Numbered from the stretch's first letter, positions 24,866 through 33,770 are shown. The stretch is DNA of 64,000 nt from Brevibacterium sanguinis (GCF_003315415.1 NZ_QNSB01000002.1:248001-312000); one strand, 5' to 3'. Program-made: numbers and translations. Notes: generated by a model not told the origin, from the letters alone.

Positions 24866-24945
24866 GAGAGTGCCCTCATCCCACGAACGTGCACCGATCA
24901 CTCGAGAGCGCACCGTTCACTCGAGATTGCGCCTCGCGAAGTGCC
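24866..24945. repeat. Degenerate 19-bp tandem repeats
   Basis: Two units of 17 matching bases with one change, GCACCG(A/T)TCACTCGAGA, start at 24891 and 24910 (period 19), with more diverged copies before and after. Each carries the palindrome CTCGAG. They fill the gap between the Rrf2 and LysR genes. Confidence 0.6.
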
Positions 24946-25002
24946 CCCGCGGCGGATCACTGCACTGTCGCCGGCCTCGCTTGCACAGACGCTGCCTGAG
25001 CG

Positions 25003-26010
25003 TCATCGCCACTGCGCGGTGACGGTGCCGATGTCGGCGACCACCTCGGCGATGGCGGCATCATGGGCCGCGGCGATCGGATCACGGCGCCGCTGGGCCT
25101 GCGTGGGGCGCGCACCCTCGGCGCGGGAGACGAGGAGCACGTCGCGGCGGCAGGCGCTCAGGGGCATGGGGATGACGGCGATCGACGGGTCGTCGGGCAG
25201 CGACGACTCCGGGATCATCGCCACGGCCAGGCCGGCGGCGATCATCCGGATGATCGCCGCGTAGTCGTCCATCCGCATGCCGATGCGCGGCTCGAATCCC
25301 GCCGCCAGGCAGAACGACCGCACCACCTCGTCGATGGCGTCACCGGGGTCGATGCTGAAGGCCCAGGTCTGCGCGACGAGCGCGGCGAGGTCCGGCAGGC
25401 CCTGAGCGCCGACGGCCACCGGTCCCACGGAGCGCGGCACGCAGAGGAAGAGCTGCTCCGAGTACAGGTGGCTCGCGGTCAGCGACGCGGGGATCCATGC
25501 CCGCTCGACATCTGTCGACACGAGCAGGGCGAGGTCGAGCGCGCCGGATTCGAGCCTGGCGACGAGCTTCGCATGCTCGTCCATCGTCACATCGAGAGCA
25601 GCGCTGACGAGATCCCCCGCCTCCGTCCCCGGGTCCTGCGGCCTCCACCGCGGCCGCCTCCGCAGCTGGTGATGCAGCTTCGGGATCACCCTCGCACCGA
25701 CCGTGGGCACGGCCCCAATCCGCACCGGGACCGCCTGGGTCTCGCGCCACAGCGCGACCTCGGCACCGAGGCGCTCGCACAGTCCGAGGATCTCGATCGC
25801 CCGGGTGACGACGAGGTTCCCGACCGCGGTCGGCTGCGATCCGCGCGGACTCTTCTCGACGAGCGTGCCGCCGAGTCGGCGCTCGAGGTTCCGGAGGTGA
25901 TGGTTGACGGTGGGCTGGCTCCAGCCGAGAGCGAGCGCCGCGCCGGCGACCGACCCGGACTCCGCGATCGCCGTCAGCGCCTGCAGTCCCCGAGTATCAA
26001 GAGCTTCCAT
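25003..26010 (-). CDS. LysR-family regulator
   Basis: This 335-residue regulator has an N-terminal helix-turn-helix (ALTAIAESGSVAGAALALGWSQPTVNHHLRNLE) and a periplasmic-binding-protein-like effector domain. The linker between them carries an arginine/proline-rich insert (RRRPRWRPQ, about residue 140) not usual for the family. The ATG at 26010 follows GGAGG and gives the normal LysR length. It is divergent from an Orn/Lys/Arg-type decarboxylase, the usual arrangement for a LysR protein and its target; a dyad GTAGAA/TTCTGC lies in the shared region. The effector is unknown, but an amino acid is likely. Confidence 0.9.
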   Translation of the reverse strand: MEALDTRGLQALTAIAESGSVAGAALALGWSQPTVNHHLRNLERRLGGTLVEKSPRGSQPTAVGNLVVTRAIEILGLCERLGAEVALWRETQAVPVRIGAVPTVGARVIPKLHHQLRRRPRWRPQDPGTEAGDLVSAALDVTMDEHAKLVARLESGALDLALLVSTDVERAWIPASLTASHLYSEQLFLCVPRSVGPVAVGAQGLPDLAALVAQTWAFSIDPGDAIDEVVRSFCLAAGFEPRIGMRMDDYAAIIRMIAAGLAVAMIPESSLPDDPSIAVIPMPLSACRRDVLLVSRAEGARPTQAQRRRDPIAAAHDAAIAEVVADIGTVTAQWR

Positions 26011-26050
26011 GGTCCTCCGGACACTGGATGAATAGCGTGTATTCAACACT

Positions 26051-26071
26051 GTAGAAAACTTGGTGTTCTGC
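26051..26071. promoter_or_regulatory. Candidate LysR binding dyad
   Basis: Arms GTAGAA and TTCTGC (5 of 6 paired) with 9 nt between them lie midway between the divergent LysR and decarboxylase genes. Confidence 0.4.
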
Positions 26072-26089
26072 GACAAGGCATCCGTTCCC

Positions 26090-26095
26090 TACGCT
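26090..26095 (+). promoter_or_regulatory. -10 hexamer TACGCT, leaderless promoter
   Basis: TACGCT ends 6 nt before the ATG of the decarboxylase gene at 26102. Confidence 0.5.
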
Positions 26096-26101
26096 GATGA
26101 C

Positions 26102-27700
26102 ATGACCGTGCACCAGGATCTCCCCATGCCTTCCCCGTCCGATCCCTCGGCCTCCGACGTCTCCCCCGGGACGCGCCGCTCCCGCGCGCCCTATGCCGAC
26201 GCTCTGCGCGCCGCAGCCGACCGTGACGCGCAGTTCCTCTGCACCCCCGGACACGCGGGAACCGGCAGCGGGGTCTCGGCCGGCCTCGCCGAGTACTTCG
26301 GCGACGACATGCTCTCCCTCGACATCCCGCCCCTCTTCGACGGCATCGACCTCGGCACCGACACCCCGAAGGACGAGTCCCTGCACCTGGCCGCCGAGGC
26401 CTGGGGCGCACGGCGGACCTGGTTCCTCACCAACGGCTCGTCCCAGGGCAACCGGATGGCGGCACTCGCCGTCGGCACCCTGGGCACCGGGGTCGTCACC
26501 CAGCGCAGCGCTCACTCGAGCTTCATCGACGGCATCGTCCTCGCCGGCCTCCACCCGGGATTCGTCTCCCCCAATGTCGACGAGGTCAACGGCATCGCGC
26601 ACGGAGTCACCCCCGACTCCCTGCGCGCGGCGATCGCGGCCCACCCCGAGGAGATCACCGCCGTCTACCTCGTCACCCCGAGCTACTTCGGCGCGGTCGC
26701 CGATGTCCGGGGCCTCGCCGAGGTGGCCCACGAGGCGGGCGCGTTCCTCATCGTCGATGCCGCGTGGGGCGCTCACTTCGGCTTCCACCCCGACCTGCCG
26801 GCCTCCCCCGTCACCGAGGGCGCCGACGTCGTCATCATGAGCACCCACAAGCTCGCCGGATCCTTCACCCAGTCCGCGCTTCTCCACCTCGGCGACACCG
26901 AGTTCGCCGACAGAATCGAGCCGGCTCTCGAGAGGGCGTTCATGATGACGGCCTCGACGAGCGAGAACGCCCACCTCATGGCCTCGATCGACATCGCCCG
27001 GCGCGAGCTCGTCGACTCCCGAGAGGCGATCGCGGACTCCCTCGAGAACATCCGCCACCTGCGGGCGCAGATCGAGGGCAGCGAGCATTACCACCTGCTC
27101 TCCGGCGACTTCATGAGCTTCTCCGACGTCGTCGACATCGACCCATTCCGCCTGCCAATCGACATCACCGCGACCGGGCTCGACGGTCACACGGTGCGCA
27201 AGCGCCTCGCCGAGAATTTCGGGATCTTCGTCGAGATGGCGACGGCCACGACCATCGTCGTCCTCATCGGACTCGGCAAGTCCCCGGAGATCTCGCGCCT
27301 GCTCGGTGCCCTCGACCAGCTGCGCCTCGTCCACGCGCCCGCGGCGGATGCAGCGTCCACGGCGGAGGCCGGGTCCGCGGGGCACGCCCGGTCCGCAGCG
27401 GAGGCCGCCACGATTCCTCCGCTCCCGTCCGCGGGGAGGCTCGTCATGCTCCCGCGCGAGGCGTTCTTCGCCCAGTCCGAGCTCGTCCCCGCCGCCGAGG
27501 CGGTCGGACGGATCAGCGCCGGCTCGCTGGCCGCCTATCCCCCCGGCATCCCGAACGTCCTCCCCGGCGAGGAGATCACCGCCGAGACCGTCGAGTTCCT
27601 CCAGGCCGTGGCCGCCAGCCCCTCCGGGCATGTGCGCGGCAGCGCGGATCCGCAGGTCACCAAGTTCCGGGTCGTGAAGAACCCGGATCCCCTCGACTGA
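26102..27700 (+). CDS. Orn/Lys/Arg decarboxylase-family PLP enzyme
   Basis: This 532-residue fold-type I enzyme follows the prokaryotic Orn/Lys/Arg decarboxylase pattern: CTPGHAGTGSG near residue 47, TNGSSQGNRMA, HSSFIDGIVLAG, the PLP aspartate in IVDAAWGAHFGFHP (Asp219) and Schiff-base Lys250 in STHKLAGSFTQS. It lacks the long N-terminal wing domain of inducible enterobacterial enzymes and so resembles the short Gram-positive SpeA/YaaO group. An Ala-rich linker of about 40 residues precedes the C-terminal domain. The usual VDEAHGAH motif has Trp for His, so the substrate may differ. It is probably controlled by the divergent LysR gene. A terminator-like hairpin follows at 27781. Confidence 0.9.
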   Translation: MTVHQDLPMPSPSDPSASDVSPGTRRSRAPYADALRAAADRDAQFLCTPGHAGTGSGVSAGLAEYFGDDMLSLDIPPLFDGIDLGTDTPKDESLHLAAEAWGARRTWFLTNGSSQGNRMAALAVGTLGTGVVTQRSAHSSFIDGIVLAGLHPGFVSPNVDEVNGIAHGVTPDSLRAAIAAHPEEITAVYLVTPSYFGAVADVRGLAEVAHEAGAFLIVDAAWGAHFGFHPDLPASPVTEGADVVIMSTHKLAGSFTQSALLHLGDTEFADRIEPALERAFMMTASTSENAHLMASIDIARRELVDSREAIADSLENIRHLRAQIEGSEHYHLLSGDFMSFSDVVDIDPFRLPIDITATGLDGHTVRKRLAENFGIFVEMATATTIVVLIGLGKSPEISRLLGALDQLRLVHAPAADAASTAEAGSAGHARSAAEAATIPPLPSAGRLVMLPREAFFAQSELVPAAEAVGRISAGSLAAYPPGIPNVLPGEEITAETVEFLQAVAASPSGHVRGSADPQVTKFRVVKNPDPLD

Positions 27701-27780
27701 GGAACGAGCTCGACCATGTGAGCTGCCTCACAGTCGCAGCTGCCGTCGGAATGCGCTTCCGGCCATGCCGACGTTGCGAC

Positions 27781-27807
27781 TGAGCGGCCCGCGATCGGGG
27801 CCGCTCA
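27781..27807. terminator. Intrinsic-type terminator hairpin after the decarboxylase gene
   Basis: Perfect 10-bp arms TGAGCGGCCC and GGGCCGCTCA enclose a 7-nt loop. No T tract follows, which is common for actinobacterial hairpins. Confidence 0.6.
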
Positions 27808-27841
27808 CCTGCCGCCGGTGTGCTCCGGTTCACACTCATCG

Positions 27842-27873
27842 TTGACATGACTTGCGATCAACGCAAGGATATT
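27842..27873 (+). promoter_or_regulatory. Promoter with embedded operator before the first ProP-like gene
   Basis: TTGACA at 27842-27847 is followed by a perfect 17-bp dyad (CTTGCG-ATCAA-CGCAAG, 27851-27867) and then GATATT at 27868. A repressor on the dyad would sit between -35 and -10. The spacer to GATATT is 20 bp, longer than ideal. Confidence 0.5.
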
Positions 27874-27939
27874 TGGCATTGTCTCGCCGCCCGGACGATC
27901 CGGCGGCGGGTGTTTCGCAGTCAACGTGAGGAATCAGCA

Positions 27940-29448
27940 GTGACATCCGGCAACAGCGAACGCACGACAGAGACCACCCAACGCTCCCGCCGCAGGAGGA
28001 GGAGAACGCGGCTCGAGGCCGACGACTGCATCGTCGTCAAGCCGAAGTCCATCCGCACCGCGATCGGCGGCACCACGGTCGGCAATTTCATGGAATGGTT
28101 CGACTTCGGCGTCTACGGATACCTCGCCGTCACCATGACGACGGTGTTCACCGAAGGAATGGACAAGCAGATGGGACTACTCGTCACCCTCCTCGGGTTC
28201 GCGGTCTCCTTCCTCGTCCGTCCGCTCGGCGGAATGGTGCTCGGCCCCCTCGGCGACAAGATCGGCCGACAGAAGGTCCTCTTCTTCACGATGGCGACGA
28301 TGGCGACCGCGACCGCGCTCATCGGCGTGCTTCCCACCGCCGGGCAGGTCGGACTGTGGGTGATCATCCCGCTCTATCTGCTCAAGATGGTCCAGGGCTT
28401 CTCCACGGGTGGGGAGTACGCCGGGGCCACCACATACGTCTCGGAGTTCTCCCCCGACAAGGACCGCGGTTACTGGTCCTCCTGGCTCGACGTCGGTTCG
28501 TACCTGGGATTCGCCTTCGGCGCCGCCACGGTCGCCATCACCAGCGTGATCGCCACGAGCGTCTGGGGTGAGAACGCGATGATCGACGGCGGCTGGAGGG
28601 TGCCGTTCCTCATCGCCATCCCGCTGGGAGCCGTCGCCATCTGGTTCCGGATGCGGATCCCCGAGACCCCCGGCTTCGAATCCTCACAGGCCAGCGGGCT
28701 GGTCACGAAGGATGACGACGATCCCTTCGCCCGCCATGGGCTCATCGGAGTGGTCCGCCACTTCTGGAGGGAGATCCTCATCGGCATCGCCATCGTCGCC
28801 GGATCGCAGACGGTCGGGTACGCGCTGACCAGCTTCATGCCCACCTATCTCGAGGAGACCGTCAAGGTCTCGAACATCGAAGCGGCCGTGGCCACCATTC
28901 CGGTTCTCGTCGTCATGTCCGCCTGCCTGCCCCTCATCGGCCGTCTCTCCGACAGGCGCGGTCGCAAGTTCGTGTTCCTCGTCGCGGCGGGGCTGACGAT
29001 CGCGCTCATCGTCCCGGCATTCGCGATCATGCAGATCGGGCAGATGTGGGCAGTCCTCGTGGCGCTGTCCATGGTTGCTCTCCCCGCGGCCTTCTACATC
29101 GCCTGTCTCGCCTCCACGCTGCCGGCGCTGTTCCCCACCGCCTCACGCTACGGAGCCATGGGGCTGACCTTCAACCTCGGCGTCTCGCTGTTCGGCGGAA
29201 CCACGCCCCTGTTCAGCCAGGCACTCATCGACCTCACCGGGAACTCCTACATGCCGGCGTTCTACATCATGTTCTTCTCCATCATCGCGTTCGTGGCCGT
29301 GTGCCTGATGAGGGAATCCGCTCAGCGGCCGTTGCTCGGCTCGTTCCCCACGGTGACCTCGCAGGAGGAAGCCACCGAACTCGCCCGCACCCAGGACGAC
29401 AACCCCGACATCGACACCGCGACAATGCCCCTGGTCGCGGAGAAGTGA
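27940..29448 (+). CDS. ProP-like MFS transporter (MHS family), copy 1
   Basis: This 502-residue twelve-helix symporter has an N-terminal basic cytoplasmic tail with an arginine cluster, then GNFMEWFDFGVYGY, GDKIGRQKVLF and STGGEYAGATTYVSEF, all diagnostic of the MHS/ProP group. Its closest relative in the window is the copy at 31539, which matches at roughly four residues in five. It has no C-terminal coiled coil, so the osmosensing of E. coli ProP is not expected. The GTG at 27940 is chosen for GAGGAA 6 nt upstream. Given the demethylation genes downstream, it probably imports betaines such as stachydrine (inference). Confidence 0.9.
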   Translation: MTSGNSERTTETTQRSRRRRRRTRLEADDCIVVKPKSIRTAIGGTTVGNFMEWFDFGVYGYLAVTMTTVFTEGMDKQMGLLVTLLGFAVSFLVRPLGGMVLGPLGDKIGRQKVLFFTMATMATATALIGVLPTAGQVGLWVIIPLYLLKMVQGFSTGGEYAGATTYVSEFSPDKDRGYWSSWLDVGSYLGFAFGAATVAITSVIATSVWGENAMIDGGWRVPFLIAIPLGAVAIWFRMRIPETPGFESSQASGLVTKDDDDPFARHGLIGVVRHFWREILIGIAIVAGSQTVGYALTSFMPTYLEETVKVSNIEAAVATIPVLVVMSACLPLIGRLSDRRGRKFVFLVAAGLTIALIVPAFAIMQIGQMWAVLVALSMVALPAAFYIACLASTLPALFPTASRYGAMGLTFNLGVSLFGGTTPLFSQALIDLTGNSYMPAFYIMFFSIIAFVAVCLMRESAQRPLLGSFPTVTSQEEATELARTQDDNPDIDTATMPLVAEK

Positions 29449-29483
29449 CCGCCCGGATCCGACGTCCGCCGCCCACGAATCAT

Positions 29484-29514
29484 CGGCCCTCCCGCACCCT
29501 GCGCGGGAGGGCCG
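29484..29514. terminator. Intrinsic-type terminator after the first ProP-like gene
   Basis: A perfect 12-bp stem, CGGCCCTCCCGC paired with GCGGGAGGGCCG across a 7-nt loop, lies 35 bp after the transporter stop. No U tract follows. Confidence 0.75.
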
Positions 29515-29633
29515 AACGGCGCAGAACGGGGGTCGAGTACACTTGTCCCGGCAGGATCGATCCCCCTCTCGGCCTCGAGGCCAGTGACCCTGCCACCGCA
29601 CACCACTGCCGATGACGATCGAAACAGGACCGG

Positions 29634-31403
29634 ATGGACGCGCACCTTCATCAGCCGGGGGACAACCTCGCCGAATTCAGAGACGAAGATCTGCTGTCGC
29701 TCATCGACGCCGGAACCTCCGGGGCATACGCCGAACTCCACCGACGGTACCGCGACCAGGCGCTGCGCGTCGCCGCTGAATCCCTCGACCCCGGCGCGGC
29801 TCGGGACGCGGTCGCCGACGCCTTCCTCACCCTCCTCAAGACCCTCCTCCACGAAAACCCCACGGTCGACGCCGCCGAGGTCGATGCTCCGAAGCAGGGA
29901 GCCGAGTTCGAGACCAGGCTGATGGAGACCCTGCGAGAGGAGATCACCGCCCGCACAGCTTCGGTGCCGCAGCCCGGTGCCGCGACCGCGCCTGCCCCCG
30001 CCGAGGCCCTGAACGAGGCCGTTGACCCGGCACTCGCGGCCGCCGCACTCTCGGCACTGCCCGACAACTGGCAGCGCATCCTGTGGCTGCGGGAGGTCGA
30101 GCGGCTCTCCCCTCGCGCGGTCGCCGATCATCTCGACATCACTCCCACCGCCGTCAATCAGCTGGCGGTCCGCGCACGTCGCGGTCTCCAGGACGCCTGG
30201 ATCGCCCTCCGTGCCTCGGGTGACGCGATGACCTCCGACTGCCGGTCGACCGCCGACCGCCTCGGCGACCTCGCATCCGGGAGGATGGGCCCGGCGCGAA
30301 GGCGCGCAGTGCGCTCCCACCTCGAGGGATGTGCCGAGTGCTCGGCGATCGCCGCAGAGCTCCACGAGTTCTCGGTCCGCTGTCGCGCCGTGCTCATCCC
30401 CGGGCTGCTCGTCTCTCCCACGGTCATCGAACGCCTCGCCGACACCGTGGTCGCCGTCGCCGCGGACCCCGAGCCGTCCGCGATCGTGCCCGCACCATCA
30501 CCGGAACCGACCAAGACGCATGCCCCGGCGGCGCCCTCACCGCGGGCGCCCGAACAGCCTCGGCCTTCGGCGAGCGCCGGGGCAGGTGGCGCTGCGGCAT
30601 CGACCGCCGGAGGAGGCGCTGCCGCACCGACGGAACAGACAGCGGCGGAACCGACACCCACCGAGGCTGCGGGGCCGGCCTCCGGACCGGCAGAGCCGCT
30701 CCAGACCGCCGAGCCTGTGCCGGACGACGCCGCTGAGCCTGTGCCGGTCCAGGTGGCCGCAGCCTCGGCGCCTGCCGCTCCGGTTCGCCGGAAGCGCCTG
30801 CCGAAGCGAGCGATCCTCATCCCGGCCGCGGCCGCCGTCGCCCTGGCGGCGACCCTGCTCGGGTTCTCCTTCTCCTCACCCGACACCGAGGAGGCCGGCT
30901 ACCACTCCGAGGAGGATGCCCAGAGCGCTCCCCGCGACGCGGCCCCGACCACTCCGGAACCCTCGCCCGGCGATCCCGAGGAGGAGACCTCGACACCGGA
31001 GGACCCGGCTCCGCCGCAGACGGTCGACACCGACGAGGACTCCCCGAGCACCTCGTCGGGCGAGCACGATGCCTCCGATCGGGACCGCGACGAGGAGACC
31101 CGCGACGACGAACGCGGGCCCGAGGCCCCGAACGGAGAGTCCGGCAGCAGGCCCTCGCCGAGGGAGCCCGGTCGCGACGACTCACCCGGCGAGCTCGAGG
31201 AGACGCCCTCGATCGGCCCCGGACCCGATGACGGCACGGGGTCGGAGGCACCGTCGACACCGGTGGAGGAACCCTCGGCTCCGACACCGGCACCGGAACC
31301 GCCGTCCGAGCCGGCCCCGGAGCCGCCCTCGTCACCATCCCCCGGCGGAGACACCGGCGGAGACGGTTCGAGTCAGATCGGGACGCAGTCGTCTTCCGCG
31401 TGA
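29634..31403 (+). CDS. Membrane-tethered sigma factor/anti-sigma fusion protein
   Basis: The 589-residue protein joins modules that are normally on separate proteins. Residues 20-105 form a degenerate sigma-70 region 2 (AYAELHRRYRDQALRVA). Residues 140-190 form region 4 (LPDNWQRILWLREVERLSP with helix-turn-helix ITPTAVNQLAVRARRG). Residues 203-240 form an anti-sigma zinc finger (Cys203, then His229-x3-Cys233-x2-Cys236). An Ala/Pro-rich linker follows, then one membrane helix (about 393-413, after RRKRLPKR), and an outer tail of about 175 residues rich in Pro, Ser, Glu and Asp. The order predicts a sigma factor held at the membrane by its own anti-sigma domain. It lies between two ProP-like transporters in the same direction; the targets are unknown. 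Confidence 0.85.
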   Translation: MDAHLHQPGDNLAEFRDEDLLSLIDAGTSGAYAELHRRYRDQALRVAAESLDPGAARDAVADAFLTLLKTLLHENPTVDAAEVDAPKQGAEFETRLMETLREEITARTASVPQPGAATAPAPAEALNEAVDPALAAAALSALPDNWQRILWLREVERLSPRAVADHLDITPTAVNQLAVRARRGLQDAWIALRASGDAMTSDCRSTADRLGDLASGRMGPARRRAVRSHLEGCAECSAIAAELHEFSVRCRAVLIPGLLVSPTVIERLADTVVAVAADPEPSAIVPAPSPEPTKTHAPAAPSPRAPEQPRPSASAGAGGAAASTAGGGAAAPTEQTAAEPTPTEAAGPASGPAEPLQTAEPVPDDAAEPVPVQVAAASAPAAPVRRKRLPKRAILIPAAAAVALAATLLGFSFSSPDTEEAGYHSEEDAQSAPRDAAPTTPEPSPGDPEEETSTPEDPAPPQTVDTDEDSPSTSSGEHDASDRDRDEETRDDERGPEAPNGESGSRPSPREPGRDDSPGELEETPSIGPGPDDGTGSEAPSTPVEEPSAPTPAPEPPSEPAPEPPSSPSPGGDTGGDGSSQIGTQSSSA

Positions 31404-31407
31404 CTTG

Positions 31408-31428
31408 GTGACCGTGGTCACATAGGAT
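31408..31428 (+). promoter_or_regulatory. Palindrome next to a -10 hexamer before the second ProP-like gene
   Basis: GTGACC-GT-GGTCAC (31408-31421) is a perfect dyad directly followed by TAGGAT (31423-31428), a plausible -10. The leader to the ATG at 31539 is about 105 nt. Confidence 0.5.
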
Positions 31429-31538
31429 CGGGGCACCTCGCACCTCCCGTGGTCGATGGTCACCGGTCATCGACGACCGGCATCCATCGGCGTGCAGCCC
31501 ACACGCGGACGGTGCCCGATCGATCAGGGGAACCGACG

Positions 31539-33071
31539 ATGACCGACGAGCAGCACAAGGACATCACGGGCAGCCGCAGACTGTCGCGCAGGGAATGGAA
31601 GTCTCTCGGGAAGAAGCGGCTCAAAGCCGATCAGTGCATCGTCGTCCACAAGCGCGACATGCGCATGGCGATCGGCGGCACGACGGTCGGCAACTTCATG
31701 GAGTGGTTCGACTTCGGAGTCTACGGGTACCTTGCGGTGACGATGACCGCGGTTTTCACCGAGGGCATGGACGAATCCATGGGACTCATCGTCACCCTCT
31801 TCGGATTCGCGATCTCATTCCTCGTCCGCCCCCTCGGCGGAATGATCCTCGGTCCTCTCGGAGACAGGATCGGGCGGCAGAAGGTGCTGTTCTTCACCAT
31901 GGCCACGATGGCCGCAGCCACCGCGCTAATCGGGATGCTGCCGACGGCCGGACAGGTCGGACTCTGGGTCATCGTCCCCCTCTATCTGCTCAAGATGGTC
32001 CAGGGCTTCTCCACCGGCGGTGAGTACGCCGGCGCGACGACCTACGTCTCGGAGTTCGCACCCGACAAGTCCCGGGGCTTCTGGGCGGCTTGGCTCGACG
32101 TCGGGTCCTACCTCGGGTTCGCCGCGGGAGCCGGGACCGTCGCCGTCACAACCATCGTCACCACGAGCATCTGGGGAGAGACGGCGATGATCGACGGTGG
32201 TTGGAGGATCCCGTTCCTCATCGCCATCCCCCTGGGCGTCATCGCGATCTGGTTCCGGCTCCGCATTCCCGAGACCCCGAGCTTCGAGGTCGTCCACGCC
32301 GAGGAGGAAGCGCACCACCTCGATGCCGACGATCCCATGGCTCGGCACGGCCTCCTCGGCGTCATCCGCCACTTCTGGCGCGAGATCCTCATCGGATTCG
32401 CCCTCGTCGCCGCGTCGATGACGGTGTCCTATGCGCTGACCAGCTACATGCCGACGTACCTCGAGAAGGAGGTCGGCGTCTCGAACCTCCACGCCGCGGT
32501 CGCGACGATCCCCGTCCTCGTCGCGATGTCGCTGAGCCTGCCGTACTTCGGCGCCCTGTCGGACAAGTACGGCCGGAAGAAGCTCTACGGACTGGCCGCC
32601 GTGCTCACGATCGCCCTCATGTACCCGGCGTTCGCGATCATGCAGATCGGCGAGCAGTGGGCGGTCATGGTCTCGCTCGTCATGGTCGCGATTCCCGCCG
32701 GCATCTACATCGCGCTCGGGGCCTCGACGCTGCCCGCGCTGTTCCCCACCGCCTCCCGCTACGGCGGCATGGGGCTGACATTCAACATCGCGGTCTCACT
32801 CTTCGGCGGTACGACCCCGGTGTTCTCCCAGCTCCTCATCGATGCCACGGGGAACACCTACATGCCTGCCCTCTACATCATGTTCTTCTCGGTGCTCGCC
32901 TTCGTCGCCGTGTTCTTCATGAAGGAGACCGCGCGCAGGCCGCTGCTCGGCTCGGTGCCGACGGTGTCCTCGTACGAAGAGGCGGTCGAACTGGTCCGCA
33001 CTCAGGACACCAATCCCGACCTCGACACGGAATCGATGCCCATCCCGATCGTCCACGAGACCCGCTCCTGA
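31539..33071 (+). CDS. ProP-like MFS transporter (MHS family), copy 2
   Basis: This 510-residue paralogue of the transporter at 27940 shares nearly identical signature stretches (GNFMEWFDFGVYGYLAVTM, GRQKVLFFTMATMA, FSTGGEYAGATTYVSEF) and the same C-terminal NPD-LDT motif. Differences cluster in the basic N-terminal tail and the loop after helix 6. AGGGGAA lies 8 nt before the ATG. It has its own leader with a palindrome and is separated from copy 1 by the sigma/anti-sigma gene, so the two are probably expressed differently. Betaine or proline-type substrates are inferred from the family and the catabolic genes downstream. Confidence 0.9.
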   Translation: MTDEQHKDITGSRRLSRREWKSLGKKRLKADQCIVVHKRDMRMAIGGTTVGNFMEWFDFGVYGYLAVTMTAVFTEGMDESMGLIVTLFGFAISFLVRPLGGMILGPLGDRIGRQKVLFFTMATMAAATALIGMLPTAGQVGLWVIVPLYLLKMVQGFSTGGEYAGATTYVSEFAPDKSRGFWAAWLDVGSYLGFAAGAGTVAVTTIVTTSIWGETAMIDGGWRIPFLIAIPLGVIAIWFRLRIPETPSFEVVHAEEEAHHLDADDPMARHGLLGVIRHFWREILIGFALVAASMTVSYALTSYMPTYLEKEVGVSNLHAAVATIPVLVAMSLSLPYFGALSDKYGRKKLYGLAAVLTIALMYPAFAIMQIGEQWAVMVSLVMVAIPAGIYIALGASTLPALFPTASRYGGMGLTFNIAVSLFGGTTPVFSQLLIDATGNTYMPALYIMFFSVLAFVAVFFMKETARRPLLGSVPTVSSYEEAVELVRTQDTNPDLDTESMPIPIVHETRS

Positions 33072-33089
33072 ATCGCGGGCCGACACCCT

Positions 33090-33770
33090 TCACGAGGTCT
33101 CGCTGAGCTTCTCCTCGACCCGTTTGAAGTAGTGGAGGTTCTCGACGACGAGCTCCCTCGCCCGCTCGGAGTCCCCGGCCTCGAAGACGCCGACGAGGTC
33201 GACGAGCTGGCAAGCGAAGTCGATGTCGATCTCGGGCGCGCCGGTGACGAAGATCCGCGACTGATCGCGCAGCCGCAGGCTGATCGCCGAGGCTCTCCGT
33301 CCGAGCCCGTAGGCGAGCAGGCGCTCGTGGAAGTCGCGGTCGGCGGCCATGTACTCGGACCGGTCCTCCGCCTCGGCGGCCGCGAGCGCCGCCTCGGCGA
33401 TGGTTCTCAGCTCGTCCAGCTGCTCTCGGACCTCAGGGTGTCCCGCGCGAGCGCGCTCGCACAGCGACTCGACGGCAGGGCCCGCGAGCAGCGAGCGGAT
33501 GCGGATGATCTCCTCGAGGTCCTCGAGCGTCACGGGGACGAGCCTGAACCCCCGGTTGGGCACCGCTTCCACGGTTCCCTCCGCGACGAGAGCCATCATC
33601 GCCTCGCGGACAGGGCTGAGCGAGACGCCCAGCTGCTTCGCGAGTCCGGCCGCCGAATAGATCCTGTCCTCCGCGAGGTCGCCGTTGGTGATCGCGTTGC
33701 GGATGATCCTCAGGGCATGCTCCCGCAGACTCGGCGCCTGCTGGGGACGCGCCGTCATCATCGTCATCAC
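33090..33770 (-). CDS. GntR-family regulator, FCD type
   Basis: The 226-residue regulator has a winged helix (about 14-75, LAKQLGVSLSPVREAMMAL as recognition region) and an FCD domain (about 90-215) with the metal/ligand histidine in ADRDFHERLL. Several ATG codons open the frame; the first is used here. It ends 18 bp from the convergent transporter and is divergent from the flavin oxidoreductase gene, whose promoter carries a perfect 14-bp palindrome. The FCD domain would sense a small acid or amino acid from this pathway. It is the best candidate master repressor of the flavoprotein/epimerase operon. Confidence 0.9.
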   Translation of the reverse strand: MMTMMTARPQQAPSLREHALRIIRNAITNGDLAEDRIYSAAGLAKQLGVSLSPVREAMMALVAEGTVEAVPNRGFRLVPVTLEDLEEIIRIRSLLAGPAVESLCERARAGHPEVREQLDELRTIAEAALAAAEAEDRSEYMAADRDFHERLLAYGLGRRASAISLRLRDQSRIFVTGAPEIDIDFACQLVDLVGVFEAGDSERARELVVENLHYFKRVEEKLSETS

